Source: Rhipicephalus microplus
Taxonomy: Eukaryota > Arthropoda > Arachnida > Ixodida > Ixodidae
Reading direction: 5' to 3'
DNA length: 64,000 nt
Assembly (NCBI RefSeq): GCF_043290135.1
Contig: NW_027464602.1
Location: 5,084,001-5,148,000, forward strand
Made by a program: the position numbers and the translations under genes. Of the stretch, positions 38,601 through 46,718 are shown piece after piece. The first letter of the stretch is position 1; each line of letters begins with the position of its first letter. A model generated the notes under the pieces. The model did no database searches and was not told the DNA's origin. It saw only the letters and a program-made list of their open reading frames with translations.

Positions 38601-41310
38601 CACTCTCACCATCATCAGAACATATCTTCAAAGCTATCAGCGCAAAGAAAAAAGCGCTGCACCACCACCAGGTGGGCTCGAACCTCCAACCTTTCGGTTA
38701 ACAGCCGATCGCGCTAGCCCATTGCGCCACGGAGACAGTCTTGCTCCACTCTCACCACCATCAGAACATATCTTCAAAGCTATCAGCGCAAAAAAAATGC
38801 AACACACCACTCCCGGGAGGGCTCTAAACTCCAACCTTTCAGTCAACAGGCGATTGCGCTAGCCAATTGCGCCACGGAGACAGTCCTGCTCCACTCTCAC
38901 CACCATCAGAACATATCTTCAAAGCTTACAGCCCAAAGAAAAAAAGCGCCACACCACCACCGGGTGGGCTCGAACCTCCGACCTTTTGGTTAACAGCCGA
39001 TCGCGCTAGCCAATTGCGCCATGGAGACAGTCCTGCTCCACTCTCCACCACCATCAAAACATATCTTCAAAGCTATCAGCCCAAAGAAAAAAAAGCGCCG
39101 CACCACCACCGGGCTGGCTCGAACCTCCAACTTTTCGGTTAACAGCCGATCACGCTAGCCTATTGCGGCACGGAGACAGTCGTGCTCCACTCTCACCACC
39201 ATCAGAACATATCTTTAAAGCTATCAGCCCACAGAAAAAAAAGCGCCGCACCAGCACCGTCTGGGCTCGAACCTCCAACATTTCGGTTAACAGCCGATCG
39301 CCCAAGCCAATTGCGCCACGGAGACAGTCCTGCTCCACTCTCACCACCATCAGAACATATCTTCAAAGCTATCAGCCCAAAGAAAAAAAAGCACCGCACC
39401 ACCACCGGGTGGGCTCGAACTACCAACTTTGCGGTTAACAGCCGATCACGCTAGCCAATTGCGCCACGGAGACAGTCCTGCTCCACTCTCACCACCATCA
39501 GAACATATCTTCAAAGTTATCAGCCAAAAGAAAAAAAAGCGCCGCACCACCACCGGCTGGGCTTGAACCTCCAACCTTTCGGTTAACAGCCGATCGCGCT
39601 AGCCAATTGCGCCACGAAGACAGTCCTGCTCCACTCTCATAACCATCGGAACATATCTTCAAAGCTATTACTGCAAAAAAGCAACACACCACTCCCGGGA
39701 GGGCTCGAAACTCCAACCTTTCGGTTAACCGCCGATCGCGCTAGCCCATTGCGCTACGAAGGCAGTCTTGCTCCACTCTCACCATCATCAGAACATATCT
39801 TCAAAGCTATCAGCGCAAAGAAAAAAAGCGCTGCACCACCACCAGGTGGGCTCGAACCTCCAACCTTTCGGTTAACAGCCTATCGCGCTAGCCCATTGCG
39901 CCACGGAGACAGTCTTGCTCCACTCTCACCACCATCAGAACATATCTTTAAAGCTATCAGCGCCAAGAAAAAAGCAACACACCACTCCCGGGAGGGCTCG
40001 AAACTCCAACCTTTCAGTCAACAGGCGATTGCGCTAGCCAATTGCGCCACGGAGACAGTCCTGCTCCACTCTCACCACCATCAGAACATATCTTCAAAGC
40101 TTACAGCACAAAGAAAAAAAAGCGCCACACCACCACCGGGTGGGCTCGAACCTCCGACCTTTTGGTTAACAGCCGATCGCGCTAGCCAATTGCGCCATGG
40201 ACACAGTCCTGCTCCACTCTCCACCACCATCAAAACATATCTTCAAAGCTATCAGCCCAAAGAAAAAAAAGCGCCGCACCACCACCGGGCTGGCTCGAAC
40301 CTCCAACTTTTCGGTTAACAGCCGATCACGCTAGCCTATTGCGGCACGGAGACCGTCGTGCTCCACTCTCACCACCATCAGAACATATCTTTAAAGCTAT
40401 CAGCCCACAGAAAAAAAAAGCGCCGCACCACCACCGTCTGGGCTCGAACCTCCAACCTTTCGGTTAACAGCCGATCGCCCAAGCCAATTGCGCCACGGAG
40501 ACAGTCCTGCTCCACTCTCACCGCCATCAGAACATATCTTCAAAGCTATCAGCCCAAAGAAAAAAAAGCACCGCACCACCACCGGGTGGGCTCGAACTAC
40601 CAACTCTGCGGTTAACAGCCGATCACGCTAGCCAATTGCGCCACGGAGACAGTCCTGCTCCACTCTCACCACCATCAGAACATATCTTCAAAGTTATCAG
40701 CCAAAAGAAAAAAAAGCGCCGCACCACCACCGGCTGGGCTCGAACCTCCAACCTTTCGGTTAACAGCCGATCGCGCTAGCCAATTGCGCCACGAAGACAG
40801 TCCTGCTCCACTCTCATCACCATCGGAACATATCTTCAAAGCTATTACTGCAAAAAAGCAACACACCACTCCCGGGAGGGCTCGAAACTCCAACCTTTCG
40901 GTTAACCGCCGATCGCGCTAGCCCATTGCGCTACGAAGGCAGTCTTGCTACACTCTCACCATCATCAGAACATATCTTCAAAGCTATCAGCGCAAAGAAA
41001 AAAAGCGCTGCACCACCACCGAGTGGGCTCGAACTACCAACTTTGCGGTTAACAGCCGATCACGCTAGCCAATTGCGCCACGGAGACAGTCCTGCTCCAC
41101 TCTTTTCACCATTAGAACATATCTTCAAAGCTATCAGCCCAAAGAAAAAAAAAGCGCCGCACCACTCCCGGGAGGGCTCGAAACTCCAACCTTTCGGTTA
41201 ACCGCCGATCGCGCTAGCCCATTGCGCTACGGAGGCAGTCTTGCTCCACTCTCACCATCATCAGAACATATCTTCAAAGCTATCAGCCCAAAGAAAAAAA
41301 AGCGCCGCAC

Positions 41311-41384
41311 CACTCCCGGGAGGGCTCGAACCTCCAACCTTTCGGTTAACAGCCGATCGCGCTAGCCCATTGCGCCACGGAGAC
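41311..41384 (-). tRNA. tRNA-Asn(GTT)-like unit with complete T stem
   Basis: One of the better-folding units. Its T arm is GGAGG, TTCGAGC, CCTCC, which pairs at all five positions, unlike the majority class. The D stem is GCGC/GCGC and the loop CTGTTAA keeps anticodon GTT. The acceptor is GTCTCCG against CGGGAGT: three Watson-Crick pairs, three wobble pairs and one mismatch (3-70). A27-A43 remains mismatched. A run of eight T follows at 41,294-41,301. The same unit recurs by higher-order repetition at 51,762-51,835, 59,722-59,795 and 62,971-63,044. I label it tRNA for its structure; function as a charged tRNA is uncertain. Confidence 0.5.
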
Positions 41385-41560
41385 AGTCTTGCTCCACTCT
41401 CACCACCATCAGAACATATCTTCAAAGCTATCAGCGCAAAAAAAATGCAACACACCACTCCCGGGAGGGCTCTAAACTCCAACCTTTCAGTCAACAGGCG
41501 ATTGCGCTAGCCAATTGCGCCACGGAGACAGTCGTGCTCCACTCTCACTACCATCAGAAC

Positions 41561-41564
41561 ATAT
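41561..41564. repeat. Target site duplication ATAT, left
   Basis: ATAT directly left of the first LTR, matching 46,715-46,718. Joining the arms with one ATAT restores the normal spacer word CAGAACATATCTTCAAAGC. Extending to 5 bp fails (CATAT against ATATC), so the duplication is 4 bp. Confidence 0.9.
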
Positions 41565-41738
41565 TGTTACGTGAGTAACGAGACAAAGTATTGCGAATAT
41601 ATTCGAAAAATATATTTGCAAGAGCGGTTGCAGCACTGGCCAGTCTGGCTCCGAGCTCGAGCAGCCAGCGAGCCTCATCTTCTTCGTCGGGCGCACACGC
41701 GCATTCGCACTATGGTTTGTGGCAGCCTACAGGTAGCA
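41565..41738 (-). repeat. 3' LTR, 174 bp
   Basis: Direct repeat of 46,541-46,714 without a visible difference, with TG...CA ends on both strands. It contains a terminal GTTAC-GTGA-GTAAC inverted repeat (41,566-41,579), a 12-bp palindrome CGAATATATTCG (41,594-41,605) and an adjacent AT-rich stretch that could serve as a TATA or polyadenylation region. Very short for a Ty3/Gypsy LTR. Confidence 0.95.
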
Positions 41739-41752
41739 TATAACCCCCGTCG
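41739..41752 (-). promoter_or_regulatory. Polypurine tract candidate
   Basis: Minus-strand CGACGGGGGTTATA lies directly before the 3' LTR. The GACGGGGG part is the only purine-rich stretch between the pol stop and the LTR, so it is the likely plus-strand primer. It is short and followed by TTATA, hence modest confidence. Confidence 0.4.
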
Positions 41753-41775
41753 GCAAAGGCGCCGTCTCGGCGCAT

Positions 41776-44700
41776 CTAGATGTCAAGATCATTGGGCGAG
41801 TGGTACTGCTTCAGGCGTGCGACGTGTACGATGTCGCTGGCCCTAGGGGTGGATGAAGACGGCGAGGCAGCAGGAGTGATTTCATAAGTGACGGGAGTCA
41901 CCTCACGAAGCACTCTGTAGGGCCCTGTGTACCGAGAGAGCAGCTTGTCAGACAGGCCAACGTGCCTGGTCGGAGACCACAGCAGAACCAACGAACCGGG
42001 CGAAAAGTGCACATCGCGGTGTCGTTGGTCGTACCGACGCCGTTGGTTTGCTTGGGAGGTCAGAAGGCGAGCACGAGCGGTTTCGCGTGCGTGGGCGGCC
42101 CGGCTGATGGCGTCCAGAGCATATTGTGAAGTTGGAGCTGCTGGTAACGGAATCGTCGTATCGAGGGGTAATGTGGGTTCGCGGCCGAACAGCAAGAAAA
42201 AAGGGGAGTAACCAGCCGTGTCGTGGCGCGAAGAATTGTAGGCAAATGTCACGTATGGTAAAGCGATGTCCCAGTCAGAGTGATCTGAGGAAACGTACTT
42301 TGCAAGCATGTCAGTTAGGGTTCGGTTCAGGCGTTCTGTGAGGCCATTTGTTTGCGGATGGTACGACGTAGTGAGCTTGTGGCGTGTTGCACAAGAGCGT
42401 AGAATGTCCGCTATGACTTTCGATAGAAATGTGCGGCCTCGGTCCGTGAGCAGCTGGCGTGGAGCACCATGTTGCAAGATCACGTCGTGTAGAAGAAAAT
42501 CGGCGACGTCAGTGGCGCAACTTGTTGGAAGGGCGCGTGTGATTGCGTAGCGTGTGGCGTAGTCTGTGGCCACAGCTATCCACCTGTTGCCAGCAGAAGA
42601 CAGAGGAAAAGGGCCGAGTAAGTCCAAGCCGACGCGAAAGAAAGGTTCAGTAGAAATATCGAGTGGTTGAAGGCGCCCAGCCGGAAGCGTCGATGGTGTT
42701 TTGCGGCGCTGACATTCCTCACACGCCGCGACGTATCTTCTGACGGACCGTGCCAGACCTGGCCAATAGAAGCGACGGCGAATCCGGTCGTATGTGCGGG
42801 ACACACCCAGGTGACCGGCAGTAGGAACGTCATGAAGTTCGTGGAGTACAGCCAAGCGGAGGTGTTTGGGTATGGCAAGCAGCAGAGATGGGCCGTCTGG
42901 ATGGAAGTTATGCCGGTATAATGTGCCATTCTGGAGTACGAACGAGCGATAGGATCGGTTCGGTGGGGAGGAGTCGAGGCGCTCAATGATAGCTCGTAGG
43001 GCTGCATCACGGCGTTGCTCGTCGGCTATGTGGTTCAGTTGAGAAACGGAGCACACGCAGGCGTCGTTGTCAGGTATGGTGGCCGATGGGTCAACTGGAT
43101 AGCGAGAAAGGCAATCGGCGTCCTGGTGTAGGCGTCCAGACTTGTATATCACAGAAAAGGTGTATTCTTGCAGTCGCAGAGCCCAGCGACCAAGTCGACC
43201 TGTAGGATCTCTTAAGGATGAAAGCCAGCAGAGCGCGTGGTGGTCGGTGACGACGGAAAAGTGAGTGCCATATAAATATGGACGGAATTTTGAGACCGCC
43301 CAGACAAGAGCAAGGCATTCTCGCTCTGTGATCGAATAGTTACGCTCTGCAGGTGTAAGGAGGCGGCTAGCATACGCGATAACGCGGTCGTGTCCCTGTT
43401 GGCATTGGGCGAGAACGGCTCCGATACCGTGACCACTGGCATCAGTTCGGACCTCAGTTCGGGCAGATGGGTCAAAGTGGGCGAGGATAGGGGGCGTCGT
43501 CAAAAGTGTTATGAGGTGAGAGAAGGCGGCAGCTTGAGTGGACCCCCACGAAAATGGAACGCCTTTCTTCAAAAGATCGGTAAGTGGTTGGGCGATTGCC
43601 GCAAAATCTTTCACGAACCGCCTAAAGTAGGAGCAAAGTCCCACAAAGCTCCGGACATCTTTGGCGGATTGGGGTACTGGGAAATTCGTGACGGCACGAA
43701 TTTTCTCAGGGTCCGGTCTCACACCAGAAGCATCGACAAGGTGGCCCAGCACGGTAATCTGTCGGCGGCCGAAGTGACACTTCGAGGAGTTCAACTGGAG
43801 GCCAGCTTTGCGGAAGACGTCGAGAATGGCCGACAGACGCTCAAGGTGGGTCTCAAACGTAGGTGCAAATACGAGGACGTCGTCTAGGTAACACAGGCAT
43901 GTTGACCATTTGAACCCGTGTAGCAGAGAGTCCATCATACGTTCGAACGTGGCGGGGGCATTGCATAGGCCGAAGGGCATAACCTTGAATTGGTATAGGC
44001 CATCTGGAGTGATGAAGGCGGTCTTTTCTTGGTCTTTCTCGTCTACGGCAATCTGCCAATAACCAGAACGAAGGTCGATGGATGAAAAGTAGCGTGCGCC
44101 GTGGAGACAATCGAGGGCGTCATCAATACGTGGTAAAGGATACACGTCCTTTTTGGTGATTCGATTTAGATGCCGGTAATCGATGCAAAAACGCCATGTG
44201 TTGTCCTTCTTTTTAACCAGGACGACGGGTGACGCCCATGGGCTTGATGAGGGCTCAATAATGCCTTTAGTTAACATCTTATTCACTTCAGCTTGAATAA
44301 TCTGGCGCTCCGACGCGGACACGCGATACGGTCGACGGTGAATCGGAGCAGCATTACCGGTGTTGATGCGGTGCTTTACAAGAGAAGTTTGGCCGAGTGG
44401 GCGGTCGTCAAGGTCGAAGATGTCACGGTAGGAAGCTAGAAGGCGTGCGAGAGCGGCTGATTGCGCTGGGGGAAGGTCAGGGTCGATCATGGGACGTATT
44501 GACATGTCGAGGCATGTGGCATCGAGTGGGCGACAAGGAAAATTGGGGCATGCGTCGGCTGCGAAAGTGGTGACGTGATCATCGGCTAAGGACCGCAACG
44601 TGGCAATTAGGATGCCTTCAGGGAGGACTTGCTTTGTGAAGCCGAAATTTATGACGGGTAGACGGGTCCGGTTGGAGGCTACAGTTACGATGCAGTGAGG

Positions 44701-45309
44701 GACGGTGACGTCACGTGCCAGTAGGACATCAGGAATCGGCGTGACGATGTAGTTCCCATCCAATACGGGTGAGGTCGTGGCGAATTCGGTGAATGTGAGG
44801 GCTTTAGGCGGTAAGCGGAGGAAGTCTGTGGCAGAAAGGCCGTGTTGAGGTTCAGGGTGAATATCCGGCTGAAGAGGAAGGTCTAAGCAAAGAGTACCAG
44901 CGGAACAGTCGATCAGAGCAGAATGGGTCGACAGGAAGTCCATCCCTAAGATGAGGTCATGAGGACAGTTGTGGAGCACCGTGAATAGAACAGGGATGTA
45001 ACGGTCGGCGATGCGTATGCGAGCCGTACACATGCCAATGACAGGAACAGTGCCGCCATCGGCCACACGTACAGCTTCGGTAGCAGGGGGCGTGAGTACT
45101 TTTCTTAAGCGGCGACAAAGATGAACGCTGATTATGGACACATGAGCGCCAGTATCGACTAGTGCCGACAGAGAAATACCGTCCACGTGTACATCGACAA
45201 GATTTTTGTTCGTATGAAGCGTCAATGGAGGGTTTGGTTCAGACAGGGATGATGCAGCACTACCTCCAGGGGCTGCACTGTCTAGTTTTCCGTCGGGTAC
45301 GATGAAAAG
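41776..45309 (-). CDS. pol: Ty3/Gypsy Pol polyprotein (PR-RT-RNase H-IN)
   Basis: The frame is open from 45,309 (after an in-frame TAA at 45,310-45,312) to the TAG at 41,776, 1,177 codons. It has no ATG near its start and lies in the -1 frame to gag with a 28-nt overlap, so it is probably made as a Gag-Pol fusion by -1 frameshifting. Numbering from a TTG at 45,225, the protease active site DTGA is at 24-27 with ILGMD at 92-96. The reverse transcriptase has Asp384 and YLDD at 446-449. RNase H has Asp595, Glu636, Asp661 and Asp704. The integrase has a zinc site (His798, His805, Cys835, Cys838), then Asp868, Asp928 and Glu964 (35 residues between the last two), and a GPY motif at 1101-1103. All catalytic residues I looked for are present and there is no internal stop. 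Confidence 0.95.
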   Translation of the reverse strand, partial: LFIVPDGKLDSAAPGGSAASSLSEPNPPLTLHTNKNLVDVHVDGISLSALVDTGAHVSIISVHLCRRLRKVLTPPATEAVRVADGGTVPVIGMCTARIRIADRYIPVLFTVLHNCPHDLILGMDFLSTHSALIDCSAGTLCLDLPLQPDIHPEPQHGLSATDFLRLPPKALTFTEFATTSPVLDGNYIVTPIPDVLLARDVTVPHCIVTVASNRTRLPVINFGFTKQVLPEGILIATLRSLADDHVTTFAADACPNFPCRPLDATCLDMSIRPMIDPDLPPAQSAALARLLASYRDIFDLDDRPLGQTSLVKHRINTGNAAPIHRRPYRVSASERQIIQAEVNKMLTKGIIEPSSSPWASPVVLVKKKDNTWRFCIDYRHLNRITKKDVYPLPRIDDALDCLHGARYFSSIDLRSGYWQIAVDEKDQEKTAFITPDGLYQFKVMPFGLCNAPATFERMMDSLLHGFKWSTCLCYLDDVLVFAPTFETHLERLSAILDVFRKAGLQLNSSKCHFGRRQITVLGHLVDASGVRPDPEKIRAVTNFPVPQSAKDVRSFVGLCSYFRRFVKDFAAIAQPLTDLLKKGVPFSWGSTQAAAFSHLITLLTTPPILAHFDPSARTEVRTDASGHGIGAVLAQCQQGHDRVIAYASRLLTPAERNYSITERECLALVWAVSKFRPYLYGTHFSVVTDHHALCWLSSLRDPTGRLGRWALRLQEYTFSVIYKSGRLHQDADCLSRYPVDPSATIPDNDACVCSVSQLNHIADEQRRDAALRAIIERLDSSPPNRSYRSFVLQNGTLYRHNFHPDGPSLLLAIPKHLRLAVLHELHDVPTAGHLGVSRTYDRIRRRFYWPGLARSVRRYVAACEECQRRKTPSTLPAGRLQPLDISTEPFFRVGLDLLGPFPLSSAGNRWIAVATDYATRYAITRALPTSCATDVADFLLHDVILQHGAPRQLLTDRGRTFLSKVIADILRSCATRHKLTTSYHPQTNGLTERLNRTLTDMLAKYVSSDHSDWDIALPYVTFAYNSSRHDTAGYSPFFLLFGREPTLPLDTTIPLPAAPTSQYALDAISRAAHARETARARLLTSQANQRRRYDQRHRDVHFSPGSLVLLWSPTRHVGLSDKLLSRYTGPYRVLREVTPVTYEITPAASPSSSTPRASDIVHVARLKQYHSPNDLDI

Positions 45310-46466
45310 TTAGGCGGCGAGTGATGGCGGCGTGGCTGGGGCGACGGGGAACGACGGCGTTGAGGGGACGGAGAACGAGCAGGAAGGCGGCTGTTAGACG
45401 TGTCGAAAGCAGGGGCGGTACGGCTGGACGAATACCGGCGAAGATCTTCATATGGGCTATAAGGTGCGAAAAACTGGCTCCTATGTGGCGGCGTCCAGGA
45501 GGCACGGCAGTAGCGGGAGACATGTCCAACGCGGTGGCACCGGAAGCAGATCGGTTTGTCGTCAGGAGTTCGCCATTCCGCCGGGTTGCGAGATCGTGGA
45601 GCAACAAATGGGTCACGTCGAGGTGCATTAATGGGAATTGGTCTGGAGGAGGGGCAAGAGATGGGGCAAGCATCAGGGAACCCGCGGTTGGCGAATTCTT
45701 GTCGTACGACCGCCTGAATAACGGAGATCGCGGGGGTTGTCGGTATCGTATGTTCGAAAGAAGTGGGCTGAAGCGGCGCTGGACTTGCTGCTTCAAGTTC
45801 CCGTCGAACGATACGCGTTACACTCTGCTCAAAGGGCGGTGTGACGGTAGAATCGGAGCAGGTGGACGTAGCCGCCGTGTTTGGCAACCGAGAAAAAGGA
45901 GGGCGCACCCGACGGCTTTTTGCTGTTTCGAAACGGCGGCATTCTTGAATTACACGGTCGATGGTCGAGACGTTAGTGTACACCAGCAAATTGAAGGCGT
46001 CGTCCGCGATCCCCTTCAAAACGTGTCCAACCTTTTCAGCCTCAGACATCGCCTCGTCCACTTTTCGGCAAAGAGCGAGAACTTCTTGGATGTATGACAC
46101 ATACGATTCAGTTGGCGACTGGACACGGGTAGCCAGCTCCTGTCGTGCAGCTGCGTGGCGACCGGTCGGGTCCCCAAAGATGTCACGTAGCTTCTCCTTG
46201 AACGTGTCCCAGCTGGTGAGTTCGGACTCATTTGTCTCGTACCAGACACGCGGGGTTCCGTCCAAGTAGAAGAGAACATTAGCGAGCATCATGGTAGGGT
46301 CCCAACGGTGAGTTTGACTGAACCGTTCATAAAGGCGAAGCCATTTGTCGACGTCGAGGCCAGGTTGCGCAGAAAATGTCCCGGGATCACGTGGTGTTTG
46401 GACGGCGACAAAGGTTGTCGGAGAAGCCGCAGATGATGAAGCGGACGCGTTGTCACTGGAAGCCAT
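45282..46466 (-). CDS. gag: Ty3/Gypsy Gag polyprotein
   Basis: A 394-residue protein from an ATG at 46,466 (MASSDNAS...). The frame stays open 32 codons further upstream into the 5' LTR, but that part crosses the primer-binding region, so the internal ATG is preferred. Residues about 41-170 resemble the retrotransposon Gag capsid domain (conserved W and YLDG-TPRVWY region). A CCHC zinc knuckle, C-x2-C-x4-H-x4-C, lies at Cys307, Cys310, His315 and Cys320 and would bind RNA. The C-terminal 60 residues are rich in Ser, Pro and Arg (repeated RSPSPQ-type blocks). Stop TAG at 45,282-45,284 overlaps pol. Gag forms the virus-like particle in the cytoplasm. Confidence 0.92.
   Translation of the reverse strand: MASSDNASASSSAASPTTFVAVQTPRDPGTFSAQPGLDVDKWLRLYERFSQTHRWDPTMMLANVLFYLDGTPRVWYETNESELTSWDTFKEKLRDIFGDPTGRHAAARQELATRVQSPTESYVSYIQEVLALCRKVDEAMSEAEKVGHVLKGIADDAFNLLVYTNVSTIDRVIQECRRFETAKSRRVRPPFSRLPNTAATSTCSDSTVTPPFEQSVTRIVRRELEAASPAPLQPTSFEHTIPTTPAISVIQAVVRQEFANRGFPDACPISCPSSRPIPINAPRRDPFVAPRSRNPAEWRTPDDKPICFRCHRVGHVSRYCRASWTPPHRSQFFAPYSPYEDLRRYSSSRTAPAFDTSNSRLPARSPSPQRRRSPSPQPRRHHSPPNFSSYPTEN
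45285..45291 (-). promoter_or_regulatory. Possible -1 frameshift site before gag stop
   Basis: Minus-strand GGAAAAC sits directly before the gag TAG, in gag frame G-GAA-AAC. The A-site part (AAC to AAA) fits a slippery heptamer; the P-site part (GAA to GGA) does not fit the classic X-XXY rule well. The shift must occur in the 28-nt overlap 45,282-45,309, and this is the best candidate there. Confidence 0.35.
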
Positions 46467-46518
46467 GGCGGGAAGCCGGAGGATGCGGCCACTGCGGAGC
46501 TGCGTGGTGAGGACGGGG

Positions 46519-46536
46519 ATCGTTCCACCTCCACCA
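46519..46536 (-). promoter_or_regulatory. Primer binding site candidate
   Basis: Four bases after the 5' LTR the minus strand reads TGGTGGAGGTGGAACGAT; TGG would pair with the CCA tail of a primer tRNA. I cannot assign the tRNA from memory. It does not match the 3' end of the array units themselves. Confidence 0.4.
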
Positions 46537-46540
46537 AATA

Positions 46541-46714
46541 TGTTACGTGAGTAACGAGACAAAGTATTGCGAATATATTCGAAAAATATATTTGCAAGAG
46601 CGGTTGCAGCACTGGCCAGTCTGGCTCCGAGCTCGAGCAGCCAGCGAGCCTCATCTTCTTCGTCGGGCGCACACGCGCATTCGCACTATGGTTTGTGGCA
46701 GCCTACAGGTAGCA
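46541..46714 (-). repeat. 5' LTR, 174 bp
   Basis: Same sequence as 41,565-41,738. In element orientation it starts TGCTACCTGTAGG and ends CTCACGTAACA. The AT-rich stretch with the palindrome lies about 30-55 bp before its 3' end. It should contain the promoter for gag-pol RNA. Confidence 0.95.
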
Positions 46715-46718
46715 ATAT
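46715..46718. repeat. Target site duplication ATAT, right
   Basis: Direct repeat of 41,561-41,564 immediately after the 5' LTR; the satellite spacer resumes with CTTCAAAGC. Confidence 0.9.

Larger units (their letters stand above)
1..41564 (-). repeat. tRNA-Asn-derived satellite array, left arm
   Basis: Head-to-tail monomers of about 147 bp, roughly 280 copies by length, all with the tRNA-like part on the minus strand. Each monomer consists of a 74-nt tRNA-Asn-like body, a T run about 10 nt beyond its 3' end, and a conserved spacer containing the plus-strand words CTCACCACCATCAGAACATA and CTTCAAAGCTATCAGC. Monomers fall into several classes by the sequence flanking the T run (for example CCACCGGGTGGGCTCG, CTCCCGGGAGGGCTCG, CAACCACCGGGTAGGCTCG and CACCGCGTGGGCTCG on the plus strand) and these classes are interleaved. 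No other gene is visible. The first monomer is cut by the window edge. Period and orientation are read directly; the Pol III origin is inferred from the tRNA match. Confidence 0.95.
41565..46714 (-). mobile_element. Complete Ty3/Gypsy LTR retrotransposon, 5,150 bp
   Basis: Full-length element on the minus strand: 5' LTR at 46,541-46,714, primer-binding-site candidate, gag, pol (protease, reverse transcriptase, RNase H, integrase in this order), purine tract and 3' LTR at 41,565-41,738. The domain order with integrase after RNase H places it in Ty3/Gypsy (Metaviridae). There is no envelope frame: only 37 bp lie between the pol stop and the 3' LTR. The two LTRs look identical, both coding frames are open and a 4-bp target duplication is present, so the insertion is recent and may be competent. 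No chromodomain is seen; the GPY motif is present near the integrase C terminus. It is the only non-array sequence in the window. Confidence 0.95.

Noticed and set aside
1..41564. CRISPR array
   Set aside because: The period is 147 bp, there are no unique spacers between short repeats, and the context is eukaryotic with an LTR retrotransposon.
41739..41775. An envelope gene after pol
   Set aside because: Only 37 bp separate the pol stop from the 3' LTR.
43390..43887. 165-codon plus-strand frame and other short frames in the pol region
   Set aside because: All lie opposite or out of frame with the continuous pol frame, which carries every expected catalytic motif.
45321..46097. 258-codon open frame on the plus strand inside the retrotransposon
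   Set aside because: It is antisense to gag, which has clear capsid and CCHC features; the antisense product shows no domain.
46467..46562. Upstream extension of gag into the 5' LTR (MSRYSRN...)
   Set aside because: It would cross the LTR edge and the primer-binding candidate; the ATG at 46,466 gives a normal Gag start.
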